Of a stretch of DNA of 64,000 nucleotides, positions 12,826-25,200 are shown in pieces; the stretch's first letter is position 1, and every line of letters starts with the position of its first letter. The notes under the pieces are model-generated. The model was not told where the DNA came from and did no database searches. It was given only the letters and a program-made list of their open reading frames with translations. Origin of the DNA: Numida meleagris (Eukaryota; Chordata; Aves; Galliformes; Numididae); the NCBI RefSeq assembly GCF_002078875.1, contig NC_034421.1:8268365-8332364 (forward strand), read 5' to 3'. A program made the translations under genes and the position numbers.

Positions 12826-15800
12826 GCGAGTTCAGATTCAGTCTCTGTCTTTGAAAGAGGCATGCCCAGCCTTCCTTATCAAAACTTCATCAAAACTTCA
12901 AAGACAGAAATATTTTTTTCCTGCAAGGTGGGGGCACAGTCTGGCATCCATTTTCCCCTTCTTACTTATTAAATCTGCATTTTCTTTGAGCTCTAGGAGC
13001 AATTTCTCATCTCCATGTATCTTTGTTTATAAAGATGTTACTTATGTGGGCATCTCTTCCTCCAAATCTTTTCTGCCTCAAAAGGCTCACTCCCCCCTAA
13101 GCACTATATTCCCCTTCTCACACACATCTTCTAGTTTCCAGCCCAGCACTCTGCCTGGCACAGTTCTCTGCCTTCTGCCCCGGCTTCAGCCTCGTGCTGA
13201 CAGCAGGTAGTTTGTAGCTCATTTTCCTTGATCCAAAAGCAAAGCTGGCCAGCAGCTCCTTCCAACCCATCACCACGTACCTGAGTGGAAAGGCTGTCCT
13301 TCCTTGCCAGGCAGCGTGGGAGATGTGTTGGAAGAGCAGCTCATCACACAGCTGGGCTTGCTGCGGTAGCAGAGTCTGACCATCTCCCTTGGGACCTGTC
13401 ATGCTGTGTTACAAACCAGCCCAAGCCAGCTGCAGGGCTCTCTTGTTATTATTCACTGTATTTAATGCAGAATTGTGAAATAGAGCTCAGATGAAAATAG
13501 ACTGTCTTAAGTTACACGGGCAGTTGCAAGCTATCATCGCAGAGAAGTGCTCTCCTGATGACAGAGCAGCATTAGGCCAAACCTGAATGCTTGTGGCAGT
13601 CCCGTCCAACTCTGTTCAGAAATGGCTGGGTAACACTCACAGGGCTGAAGAAGCAAATACCCCTTACCTGGAGGTACTTCTGCCAGGCACAGGGGGGCTG
13701 GTGAACAATAGCAGGACAGAGGAGAGGGGCTCAGGCTGCTGGGTGCTCCTGTACCAGCGGGTGCTGTGCTGTACTGTGCACACCAGCACATTTCCCCAGC
13801 AATCAGCTACATCAGTGAATAGCACAACTTGTAATTCATCCTGTCGATCAGTGGGTGTGTTAATCAAGGGGAAAATCTGTGCAATTGACTGATCTCGATT
13901 CCAATTAATTTCCCATTAACAGATTTCCTAAATCACTAACAGAATGCCCAGTCACAGATGATGCCAGTAACTCTTTGGCACATATGTCCTTCCTGCCCTT
14001 AGGGGATGGGAGTGGGTGGTACAGCCTGGAGGGAAAGCCTTGAGGATCCTATGCCTTTCTGAAATCATGAGTTTTTACCTGAATACTTTTATAGAGGGGC
14101 TGTCTGCTGGAAGACTTTGATTTTAGTTACGATTGATCTTTTTGTGAAAGGTAATGAGTTTGTGTGTGATAAAAAGTGAAGTTTATAGTGGCAAATGTGT
14201 TGTGAAGTCTGGTAACTTCAATTTCCCTCCAAAGTTATTGCAGCTCTGTGTAATTGGAAGAGTATCATATTCCCCTTGCATCCTTTGCTTTTACTCCTAA
14301 GTGGTTAGGACCTTTCACAGCATACCTACTGAAAAAAATACCATGTTAGCAAAACATATCTGTCCTTTTCCATCCCTCCTAAAAAAGCCTAAGGGCTATG
14401 GAAAAGCATTTTGGAGCTGTTAATAATTGGGGGTATTGATTAAATACCACGAGGTCGAGACTGTGGCTGATGGTTCAGAGGACTTGCTACAGGATCAGAC
14501 CTCTGAATTGTGCAGGGCTCAGTGTATCAGGAAGGAAGAACGTTTTAGTACATTTAGGTATTTTAAAAGTTTTATTATGCTTCAGGTTCTTGCTGTTTTC
14601 CAGCGTTCCACTGTTGGAGAGCAGCCTTAGCACCAACCTTCCTGGGGCCTCCTTCAGCACAGAGGGAGAGAGGACACAGGAGCAGAGACTTGGTGGGAGC
14701 TGTGGGCTGTGATGATGAGCAGGATGGAATTTCTTCCCATGGTGGCCCCATCTGTGCTGTATGGTGACTGGGTTCATGCAGCACACCACAAGTCAATATA
14801 CAAAACCTTAAATAGTCCTTTGACTTTAGCTTAAATGTGTTTGTGTTTTGGCATACTCAGATTTGAGTGCTTACAAGCTCAGTGTAGGAGCTCACAGTGA
14901 ATGCAACTTTACCTACAAATGCTGCATCAACCTCCAGACCCAGGAGCAGCCGTGGAAGTAGAACCTAATGTATCCATTGTGTGAGCCTGGAATTTAAAAA
15001 CAGCAGCAAGAGGAAGAAAAAAAACACTGCACATAATCTGACCAGGGGGAAGGAAAATAATTTTATTTTATAATTAAGCTACAAAGCAGGATGACAGACT
15101 TCATAAGCTGAGTCCTGTTTCCCTGGACAAGCCAATTAATGTACATGGTTGGAATAATGCGTGTTTTAACAAGCAGCATGAAAAATAGTGTATTTCAAGT
15201 TAGGAAAGTCGCACTCAAAGCCTTTAACATGCACAGTCAGCTAGATACGAAACACCAACAAATCTATCTTAACAAGCTTTTAAAATGTATTTGGAGTAAT
15301 GAGAAGGAAATACAGGAAGGCTTATAAACAGACGTGAAACATTTCAGCAGTTACAGATTACATAGTGAAGTGAAAGTATTTTAGTTACTGAGCAGCAGTA
15401 AAATGTGTTGACTGTTTAATTTGTACACAGTTTTATTTTACAGCATTTTAAAAGTTGCCTTTTGGCAGAGAGAATACAAAAGGATGTAGACTAGTTGTAA
15501 GGCAGATGACTGACAAGAGAGCTCGAGTAGAATTATCATGGAAAAATAATGCCCAGGGACCTGGGATGTTTGTGTCTGCCTGCTTCTGTAATCAGTCTGA
15601 CTTACGGGTCCCAGTAGCAATGGGGTACTTAGGTGTATGCAGGTCACTAACAGCTGTGTTTCAGGCCCCTTGTCAGGATCTGATCCCAGCACCATGCAGG
15701 ACAGCATGCCCTTCATTCAGTGCACTTAAGGTGGGACCTTTAATGAGAAAACATCTCTCTGCAAATGTGCCATAATTACACAGACCGGGTTTCTCACTGC

Positions 15801-17439
15801 TGTTTGTGAAATGACTGTGACTTCCTGCATTTTTTTCATATAAGCACCGTGTGGGTGTCCCAGAGCCTGTTGTGAAGTCTAGAAACTTCAGTACAGGTAT
15901 CTTTACAGTCTGTATCTTCAAGCACAGCTTAGATTGAAAATAGTGCCATTTGCATAGGGTATACAAATAGTTCTTCGCCTTGGCCAAGGAGTTTGGGTTC
16001 CTCCCTCCAGTTAAAAGAGCAGTAGTAGGCAGGACAGTAACCAAGTTGTGTAGAGCTACTTTGTGTTGTGTAGAGTGCGTGTAGCAGGGTGGGCAGTAAG
16101 GAAAGAAGGTGGCAATGCTCAGCCAGCTTCAAGCCTCAAGGAGGAATCAGTCCATAATACCTAAAAGGCAATATAAATGGGTAAGAGCAGAACTTTCTCT
16201 CTAATGGCTTAGAATGATGTTCTGTGCATGCTGCAAGGTTTATTCCTGATTAATTTTCTTCCCATCTACCCAACGTTGCAAATGTTGAGCTCTTGTTTCT
16301 CGACTGCTCCAGACTCAATGCACATGAGAAGTAGTAACTGGTTTCTCTGCTGTTCTTGCATGTGGATCACCAGTCCCATCCACGATAGGCACAAGCCAAG
16401 GAACCATGGGCAAGCTCAGTACCATCAAACCCATGAAAGACTCCATTCAGTCTTGTTATTGCTGCTGAGCTAATAGCAGGGGAACAGCTCTGCTGTGCTG
16501 GAGATTAATAAGAGCTCTCAAAATAGCAGTCCTGAGTTTACCTCCCTTTGTGGTTTGGTGCCACATCCCATGAATCAGTGACTGTTAAAGCTGTAGCCAT
16601 GCCCCCACCCTGTGAGATGAAGGGCCAGGTCCCCGTGTAGCACAGCTTCACCAGCAGGTCCCCTCTGTTGGTGGGTGGACACTGCCCTCCCTGTGTCAGC
16701 AGCCCATTTCCAGCCACTTCTGGGCCAGCTTAGACTGTCGCATCTGGTTGTCATTACAAAAAGCAAATAGGTCTGGTTTTCCATCTCGCTTACATATATT
16801 AATATAACATACCTGGCCACCAGAATGTGGAGAGTGGCTCTTAGCAGAAGTGAGACCAAAATTTGTCACGTTTCTAATGCATAGTTCAACCACAGTGCCG
16901 AGCAGGCGTCTGTGCTCCCACTCCTCCCAAAGCTTAAACTCCTGCTGCAGCGGAAGGCTTGCCTTGGACCCTGCAAAAATCCCTGCATTAGATAGTTACT
17001 ACTTTCTGAAAGTTATTTCTTTCTCTTTTGCTAGCTTGAATGTGCAAAAGAAGTACCAAACCTAACTGCTTCAGCACCCACCTCTTCTCCTCTGAGCTCT
17101 GGTCCAGCCAGATAGCTCTCTGAGCACATGATGCTCAGCATGGTCCTTCATCTCATGGAAGTCAAAGCTCTGGTTATTGATCCCCGTGCAGGACTCTGTG
17201 TGAGTGCCACACAGGCAGTGGTGGAGTGCAGCACACCCTGGCTGTGCTCAGCCCGTTCCTGCCCAGTCCCCTGCTTACACCGCCCAGAGCCGAGCATGGC
17301 CCTTTGGTGGCTCTGCAGGGCTCGTAATGCAGAGGTGAGCTCGACATCCAGGGTGCCCAGAGCCCTGTGACAATCCCTTAAATGTGACCCAAAAGAAGGA
17401 AAGCAGATCATGTTTCAGTTCAATTTGGTAGCTTCACTT
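12826..17439. other. Intergenic DNA, no gene supported
   Basis: No gene recognised. Around 12,883-12,903 the sequence repeats an 11-base 'AAAACTTCATC' unit. The stretch 13,795-13,960 is AT-rich, contains the palindrome AATTAATT (13,903-13,910) and several ATTA cores, and might be a small conserved noncoding element. I found no exon-like structure elsewhere in the interval. Confidence 0.55.
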
Positions 17440-17820
17440 CTCTTCCTTTCCGTGTGTTTAATTTATCTCTACATTCAGAATTCCTCATGCAAATTATCAC
17501 TGACTCTGTTTAACTCTGCTTAACTAATTGGTGCTTGTATATGCAAGATTAGCGATCAACGATATTAATATTATTGACCCCTGTTTGCCTCTTAGTGCTA
17601 TCTGTTTTTCCCAGGTGATTGCAATTACAGCATAATTAATTATCAAATAGCTACGTTCCCTTTATTCTGAACACTGTAACAATTATGCACAAAGATCGGC
17701 ACAAAATCCTGAATACATAATTCATTGTTTTGTGCTTTCCCCATAGAATCCATGGGAGATCTGCTAGAAAACAGACACAAGTAGTTGATACATAATGTAT
17801 TTAAAGACCTATAAAAGTTT
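17440..17820. promoter_or_regulatory. Candidate enhancer: AT-rich block dense in developmental TF words
   Basis: Within about 380 bases there is a perfect POU octamer ATGCAAAT (17,487-17,494), a 12-base perfect palindrome of overlapping homeodomain cores ATAATTAATTAT (17,632-17,643), a composite SOX-then-POU-like word ACAATTATGCA (17,679-17,689), and a TATA-like CTATAAAAG (17,809-17,817). The block has no coding potential and no repeat signature. Such composition is typical of vertebrate conserved noncoding elements in gene deserts near developmental genes. That it is conserved or active is inference; AT-rich DNA also yields such words by chance. Confidence 0.3.
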
Positions 17821-18879
17821 CATCCTTGTGAGTCCGCGGGGAATAGGATGGTTTGAATTTAACTTTTAATTGTGTAGCTGAGAAATGAAATACAGATCAA
17901 GGGATGGTTACTGTAACTGGCACCGGCCCAAAATAAATGCCGGGCCCAGCTGTCCGTATCCGTGAATACATGAATAACGGTATGCTCTTGGGTTGTTTAA
18001 TTGGATTCTGTGGGACTGTGAATTTGAGTAAACTTATTCATGCATGAGCGTTTTTTCAGGACCAGGCTGTTGCAGGCACTTTCATTGTTGAACAGACAGA
18101 GACAATTTCCAGGCCCGTGCAGACGTGGCCTTGCGCTCGGTGCTGGCTCTGCTCCTGCCCGGGCAGTGCTCAGCCACCCCCCGCCAGCACAGGAAGGCGT
18201 GGGGCTGGGCAGAGATCTGCCGGTGTTGGGCCCAGCCTTCAGCCTTCCCACCTCTCTATCAGGTTAGTGGGAGGGGGAGAGGATGGGCAGGAAGGAGAGA
18301 GGTTAAGTGCTGCGTGCTCACAAAGGAGACTCCTCATGACCCGATGGGCCCTTATGGATGTGTGGGTGAGCATTGCAGAGGTGGAAGCTCACTACCAATT
18401 CCCTGGGGGGTCCTCCATCTCACCAGTTGTGGAGCAGCACTGGAGCACCCCGGGCTGCAGAACACCTTGATGTTCCTGTCTTTGGCTGGGGTGATTGGGA
18501 TCACTTGCTCTAGCATGGGAGTCCAGGCTTTCCTGACAGTAAAGAGGGAACGCAACATAAATGTTCTTTTTATGAAGTGCTCTGAGATGTTTTTATTGCT
18601 GTGACAGACATGGGTCTGACTGCACCAATGGGTGAAGACTTGTAAAGCACCGCTTCCTTTGGGTTCCAATTACAAAAGAGGAGGAAAAAAAAAGAATCTG
18701 TTTATGAGCTTTAAACCATTCTCTTTCCTCACCTCTCCCTAAATTAGTTTTTAAAAAAATCCTAACCTCAGCTATTCCATGACTCAGGAGCCTGTTCACC
18801 GGGCTGCGGTGAACAGCAGTAGCGCTTTCTGAAGGTTTAAACGTGCGGGAGGCTGGGCAGAAAGGACTTTACGGCCGAG
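17821..18879. other. Intergenic DNA between enhancer-like block and CpG island
   Basis: No gene recognised. The open frames at 18,117-18,604 are short, overlap one another in several frames and carry no domain. The stretch becomes gradually richer in G and C toward the island that follows. Confidence 0.5.
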
Positions 18880-18932
18880 TGCTGCCATGTATGCCGGGCT
18901 GGGCCGGCTGCATCCCGCGCTGCGGTGCCCCG

Positions 18933-18998
18933 TCCCCATCCCATCCCCATCCCCATCCCCATCCCCATCCCCATCCCCATCCTCATCCTCATCCCAGC
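18933..18998. repeat. (CCCCAT)n hexanucleotide microsatellite
   Basis: Seven or so head-to-tail CCCCAT units end in CTCAT variants. The complementary strand carries regularly spaced G4 runs separated by AT, giving many overlapping matches to the G-quadruplex pattern of four or more G-runs with short loops. It sits at the left edge of the isolated CpG island. Confidence 0.9.
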
Positions 18999-19078
18999 CC
19001 CACCCAGGCCCCATCCCAGCCCCAGTCCCGCCCGCACGGGCCGTGCCCGCCCCGCGCCGCCCCCGACGCCGGTGCTAC

Positions 19079-19093
19079 GGCGCCACCTGGCGG
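19079..19093 (-). promoter_or_regulatory. Near-consensus CTCF binding word
   Basis: Read on the minus strand the 15 bases are CCGCCAGGTGGCGCC. Against CCASYAGRKGGCRSY the only departure is G for A at the third position. The motif points toward lower coordinates, away from XYLT1. Occupancy cannot be judged from sequence alone, and the two CpGs at its ends could make binding methylation-sensitive. Confidence 0.45.
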
Positions 19094-19250
19094 CAGACGA
19101 GGGCGCAGCGCGGGGCGGGATGCTGCGGGGCGCGATGCTGCGGGGGGCGGGCAGCGCGGGGCGGCTCGGGGGCTTCTACCGAGCCCGGACCTGCCCCGGC
19201 GTTTCAGTGTTTGGTTGCTTGCTTGCTTTCTGTCCTCGCCTCTAAGCTTG

Positions 19251-22200
19251 CTCTGTGTAACCGGTTTCATAATATCTGTAGCGCCCGTCCACAGCCATTT
19301 CTGTGCAAAAACATTTCTCCGTCCTTTGTTGGCTGCTCTGTAGGGCTCCACGAGTTCCTGCTCTCATGATATTCGTAACAGCTAAGAGTCGGTATGCAAA
19401 AAATGAAAAAAAGATGAAAGTGCCTTAATTACCTGTTTTAATAGTTTTCCAAGAGATTTTCCCAAGAGTGGTCCTGCTGAGCTCAGCTTTCCTTGGCAGG
19501 TTTGACTGGTTCGGGATGGAAAATAGCTGTTAACATGAGAAGGTGGAGTGGGAAGAAAAAGAAAAGAAAACACCCCAAACTGTGGCACTGACAGACGGGA
19601 ATACAATGAGCTGAGCTCCTCCTGGCTGGAAAGTCCTGAAATCCTGAGGGCTGCAGGCGAGGTTTGGAATGATGTTGCAAGAAGGCTGAAATATACGTTC
19701 CATCTTGCCTTTATGTTTTAATTGGCATGGATGAATGAACCACATTTTATTGGTAGAAACACACCAGAGTTCTGCATGTAATTCTTCTCTTGTTACAGTA
19801 CTTCTTAAATGTTGCCTAGCATAAACACTCTTTGGACATCTGCTGGGCAGTTCTGAAATATCTCCACATATGTGTGATGGATGCATGACATGAATTAGGT
19901 CAGAGGATTTCAAGGTTTCATCAAGTTATTGCTACCCTTCTCAGCTTGTACAGCTGAGAAAGTGTGAACCATGAAGTCCAGCTTTCTAATATCCATAAAC
20001 ATGACCTGTGGCATAGAAGACAATTCCAGGTCCATAAACTGTACACATGTCCTTAGTGATTCTCACTTCAATTTCCTCTTGGTCAGCGCCTGAATTGGGT
20101 AGAGCATCTAGCCAGTCTGTCTGCAGCTCCTAATTCTGGTTTTCAAAAACATCTGCGCATGAAGGCAAAGCTTCTCCCCCTAAATCAATTGGGTTTACTA
20201 TCTGGCTGTCACATAAAAATAACTCCAGAATAACATCTGGCAGTGCCACACCTCTCTGCTCTTTCAGTTGTCTCATGTGGAAATTGCTCATTTGCAGGAT
20301 TAAGGTTAGCCAGTCCTAGCTTGAGCCAAGGCTCTGGATTACGTCAGGTTCCTGCCACCAGTTATTCAGTGGGGTTAGCATGAAAAGACGTGGTGCTCTT
20401 TGCCCTCACTTTCATTTCTGCTTCTCATCCAGAGCTTTCCTCTGCCCTTCTGCAATTCTGAGAGTTTCTCTCTTCACTGAGGGAAGGCTGCTGCCTTCAA
20501 CAGCTGTCGAGATATACACAGGCTGTCACTCTTAAGAGCAAGTCACAACCAAAATTCTGCCTGTTTCTCTTCAAATGGGTTAGGTAGTTCTCAAAAACAT
20601 TAACAGAGCCATTCTTTCTAAATTACGATTAATTGAGTATAAATGATTAATTGTTGTTCACATTTGGAGTTCAGCATGCTGCGTAGGAACACTTCTTCCA
20701 TGTGGTACTCTTCCATTTTCCAGAAAGAACTAAAGGATGTTTATAGAGGAGAAGGAAGTAGTGGGATGTTAATTGTGGCACAAGTTGGAACAGCTCCTGT
20801 GATCAGTGATTTTTAGACTGGATTTTGTCTGGTGATTCTCAAGGGATCCTGTTACCCAGTTCTTACTGCATTCCTTCCTTCAGTGCGGTCCTGGTGTTGT
20901 TCTCGTTGGTTTGTGCGTTGTTTGCTTCCCCAGCTCCCCATTTCAAGGGGGTTCTCCTGATAGCAGGCTTTGTGGCTTCACCTTTTTTCCTAAGTCCATC
21001 TGTTGTTGGGCAGGCTGAGGATATTCTATTTTAGGGTAAGAAATTAAGTTCTAGGCTTTTTATCTATTATTGAACCACGCAGAAAATGAGAGCTTTAAAA
21101 ATCAATGTTATTTCTCTGTGTCGTGAACATAATGACAGCAGAGATGAAAGAATTGTAGAGAGCATAGAAGAAAAATAATAAATGTAATACACTGCATGAG
21201 GGTAGATCAGAATAGGTATTTATTCCTTGTGTAAGTCCATGGTCCTAAGTAAAAGGGTTGTAACTACATGTGCAAATATAAATGGAAGTTTGCTTTCACC
21301 CTTGGAAGAGCTCATGCACGGGCCTTGACATTTCTTTGCAGGTCTCCTGGCCCTCCCACAGGATTGTCTCCCATAGGGTAACCGGGACTTGAGCAATCAA
21401 ATGCAAAGCACAAAGTCCTGCAGGGACACGAGTCACTGAAATCCATGTGTCAAGTAATTGTGAAGAACAAGGGCAAAAGAAGATATGGTTTGGTCGCAGA
21501 AAACCCCTGACCAGAGAAAGTGATTGCATTTTGGAATTGGGCATTTACCAAGAATGATCCACCCACTTTTAGAAAGCTTACTTTCCCAGGCTCTAATCCC
21601 CTTGATTCTTAGGATGTTTTTTGTGAAATAAAGCCTCATTCCTCATACTGAGTAAAGCTATGCCAACTTCCTGCTTTCAGTGGAATGACCCCACTTGCAT
21701 CTGTGTAGCTGTCAGCAGAATTCTACCCTAAGTTCCAGAAAACTTGATTGCATTTCTTGTATTTATTTATTTTTGCATATTGTATTTCAGATACTTCTGG
21801 TTCAAACTGCTTCCTGGTTTCTGGTTAAAGAATTACTTGGTCAGAGTACAAATCAGCACTTGTGGTGATACACAAATACAGAAGAAACACTAAAAGTACA
21901 GTCAAGTAGGAGTCAGCGTCCCAATCCCGTATTTGTTTCTGGAATGTCGCACTGAGTCTCTGGGATGGGTCAGTGTGGGAACTTGGAAGCTGAAGGCTGT
22001 GAAGGCAGCGGCATGGCTGCCAGGTCTGTCATTAGCCCGTGGGAATTACTGATGACATGACTGGTGTTGAGTATTTCGAGCTGTTGCTAGGTCTTGGAAT
22101 TTTTTGGCACCTTTATGCCTCATTACTATCTACTTTTGACAGATACTTGTGCCAAAAAGAAACCTGCTGGAGGAGTGATCTCCAGGCGCACGTTTCAGAG

Positions 22201-25200
22201 GCGGGAGCAGGAGGCACTGCGCAGTCAGCACTGCTGTGAGTGCTGGGGGAAAGGCCGCATGTGGCTGGCTGTCACGGGCGGGCTAATGCTGCAGCCAGAG
22301 CAAAAGCTAACGGGGCTGGGAGGGAAGGGCTCGTGTTTGAAACAACCTTGGAGAATGCTGGAAGGCAGCGGGGACGGGTGGAGAAAAACCCTGCAGACTG
22401 GGATTGCTGCAGAAGCCTGAGTGAGCTGCGTAGCCCCTTCCTGCTGGAGCTCAGTTTCCTTTGGGTCTGCCCTGCACTGGTGTGTCAGGGCCTGCTCGTC
22501 ATTTCTGTGATAACCAGCCCAACAGCTGCTAGCAGGTCTGGGCTGCGTGGACGTAGCGTGTGATCGGTGGCTTCTGAATATTTAGGGGACAAAAGTACTT
22601 GTTGAGACACGGAGTTGGATGGCTGCTTTTATCTTCTTTGCAATTCCCTGGATTCACTGAGTTTAAGTTCCACTAGATGAAGCAAAAGCTGGAGATTATT
22701 TTCTGCTTAATACATGCTTTTCAACAGAAAACATGGCTGAAGTTTACATTAAAAACACCCATAATAGTAATTAAAAAAACAATGTTGAGGTTAAGAGCGT
22801 AGCTCATTCAGAATATGGACTTTCATGGCCATGCTTCATTTCCTCTAGACAGTATTGTAGCACATTGCTGAGTGCTCTGCTGTTTTCCCCTCCCACTTAG
22901 CTCACTAAATTGCCCCCGGGTTCTGCAGATAGGGCTGTAACGAGAATACATGGTCTCATCGCAATCTGCCAGCCTCAATAGATTGATTCCCATTTCAAAC
23001 ACGCATTGATTTTTTTTGTGGAGCTCATATAGTAACAGCCTTCTGCTCCCTGTTTTGTACCCTTGACTGATCAATGTTAGTCTTCAGCTGGAAGCCTGGA
23101 CATAGCTCGGGTATGAACTTCAGCTTTATGTTCATTTACAGCTTACAAGGCTGAGGGCTTTCACCCTGCAATAAGACGGTGACTTATTAGCAGATGAAAA
23201 AGGAGGTTTGTCAGGAAAATGTGTAGGAGCCTGAGCAGCCGCTGGGTCAGGTGGGGCTGTGGTGCCTCCAGCCTCATCTCCTCGTGCTGGGCTGCTCTGA
23301 GCCGTGCTGGCTTCAGCAGCAACACCGCGTCAGGAGAGCACTGATTTGTAGTGCTGTCATGGCATCACACGTAGCAAAGCAGAACGAGGAGTCATATCTG
23401 AATTGTGGTACACCACACACTTACGTACTTCTTCTAATGCTTTCTGTCAGTCCCTTGGTCTGCAAATATTTTGCCTGCAAAGGTAGTCTCTTGCTCCTCT
23501 GTATGTAATGCGCTACATTTATTTGAAGGCAAATAAAATGTGTGCCAGGAGAGAGCAGGACAAAACCCAAAAAATGCATAGTTGTAATGAAATCTGAATG
23601 AAATGATCCCGCAAAAGAAAGAACTCGGGATCAAACTTAACTATTCAAAGAGGACATTGGGATGAAAGGAGGGCTCATCTGGATGTTACCACAGATCTTC
23701 CTAGAGCCGTGTCTGGACAGACTTAGGAAACTGACGGTACTCATTATCTAGAGTTCAAGAGTACAATAGCAGGGGAAACGGGATATATTAAATCCCATCT
23801 AGAATGTTACCGAGGTAGTTTTGGTTATTGTACACAGCAAAAATATGCATTAGTAGAATCCTTGAAAAGGGGGCATTGAGTTGTTCTGGAAGTTCTCAGT
23901 TCACGTTCTCAGTTCCTACAACCTGGTAGCCGTGTGTATCTCCACTTGGTGCCACATCTTTAACTTGCCAGACCTCATCATCTTTTTACTGGCACTTATC
24001 TCTGTATCACAAAATTTAGTAACTTTGTGCAAATGAACTAATCTGAATTTTTTTATGGTTAAAGAGCATATAGAGATAGTTGTATATCCAAAAAACCAAA
24101 CCAAAACAAAACCCATCCTTCAATTTCTTATCATCGCAGGTTGTGATTTCTAGCGCTGCTTGTAGTATTCTGACAATGATTAAGACAGCGTAGAGTCTAT
24201 ATATCTTCTTTATATACATGAGGCATATCAAAATAATACAAAATTATCTTTATTTTGTCTGGGAAGAGGGAGGGAGCAGGAAGGCAGCCCAGGCACACAA
24301 CTCTTCTGCTGTTTCTGTCTACTGCATACATCTGAGCTTGTGTTCTGCCTTTCCTGCTGATGCTTTTTATTCCAGAGAGAGGATATACTACGGTGCTTCA
24401 TCTTCTTTTGCGCCTGTGCTGGCTCTCAGGGGAAATTTGGTCTTTTTAGTATGCTGTTGCAACACTGTCTGAAAAAGTGTCATGGTTTGGATAATAATTT
24501 TTCAAACTAATTTAATACACTGATTTCCTTGGGATGAAAATCAAGCACTGTTCCATTCAAGATGCATCTAAAGGGCAACTTGTTTGAGTTAAGTTTACTG
24601 AAACAGAAGTGACAGAATATCAATTTGTTTTCTAACTTCGTGTCATATTTGAGAATCAAATAAGCAATTACATGAGGCTAAATTGGATTTATTTCAGTAT
24701 CAGACTTGAAGTCCACTTGTTTTATTGTGATTTGTTTGAGATAAAATAGCCCTTCATTTTACAGTAATCTTGCTCAAATGTTATATTTCTTCTTTCTCTT
24801 CTTGAGAGCTTTTAGTTTCTCAGACTTATGTTGAAAACATTACTGATAAATCATCAGCATTCACTTATTTAACAACAAAGGCTTTCCTGTGTTGAAATGA
24901 CAAATATTCCCAAACCTTCCTTTCTTTGCCACAAAGTGACTTGTAAACTGGTATCGATGTATTCTTGTTAACCTCTTCCATTATTTGCATTTACCAAAAG
25001 CCCAAATTTGAATGTAAAAACATAACCTCACACATTTGCTATTTGCTAAGCTATTTGCTTAGCTCAGATGTGGAGCCATGCATAAGTAGAGGTCAAAATG
25101 ATACGTCCCCATAAATATAGGGAATTTAGCTTTTATTTTAGAAAATATGTCCTCCTCAGATGCTTCCCATACTTTCTCAGTTGTTCAGATGCCTTTGAAT

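Larger units (their letters stand above)
18880..19250. promoter_or_regulatory. Isolated CpG island with CTCF-like site
   Basis: A sharply bounded, CpG-dense stretch in otherwise CpG-poor intergenic DNA, about 19.4 kb upstream of the XYLT1 start codon. CpGs are concentrated at 19,025-19,205. The reverse complement of 19,079-19,093 reads CCGCCAGGTGGCGCC, which fits the vertebrate CTCF core CCASYAGRKGGCRSY at 14 of 15 positions. Two near-copies of 'GATGCTGCGGGG' follow at about 19,119-19,145. CpG islands in birds usually mark promoters, so an unannotated noncoding transcript start is possible. The open frames crossing the island reflect its GC richness rather than coding. The island is secure by eye; its function is inferred. 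Confidence 0.6.

Noticed and set aside
17809..17817. TATA-box-like CTATAAAAG as a promoter
   Set aside because: No transcript start, coding exon or CpG context follows at a suitable distance. Such words are common in AT-rich DNA.
18843..19369. Several 100-166 codon frames with Pro-Ser-Pro or Gly-Asp repeats at the orphan island
   Set aside because: They arise from the CCCCAT hexamer array and the GC-rich island read in different frames. None has coding support.
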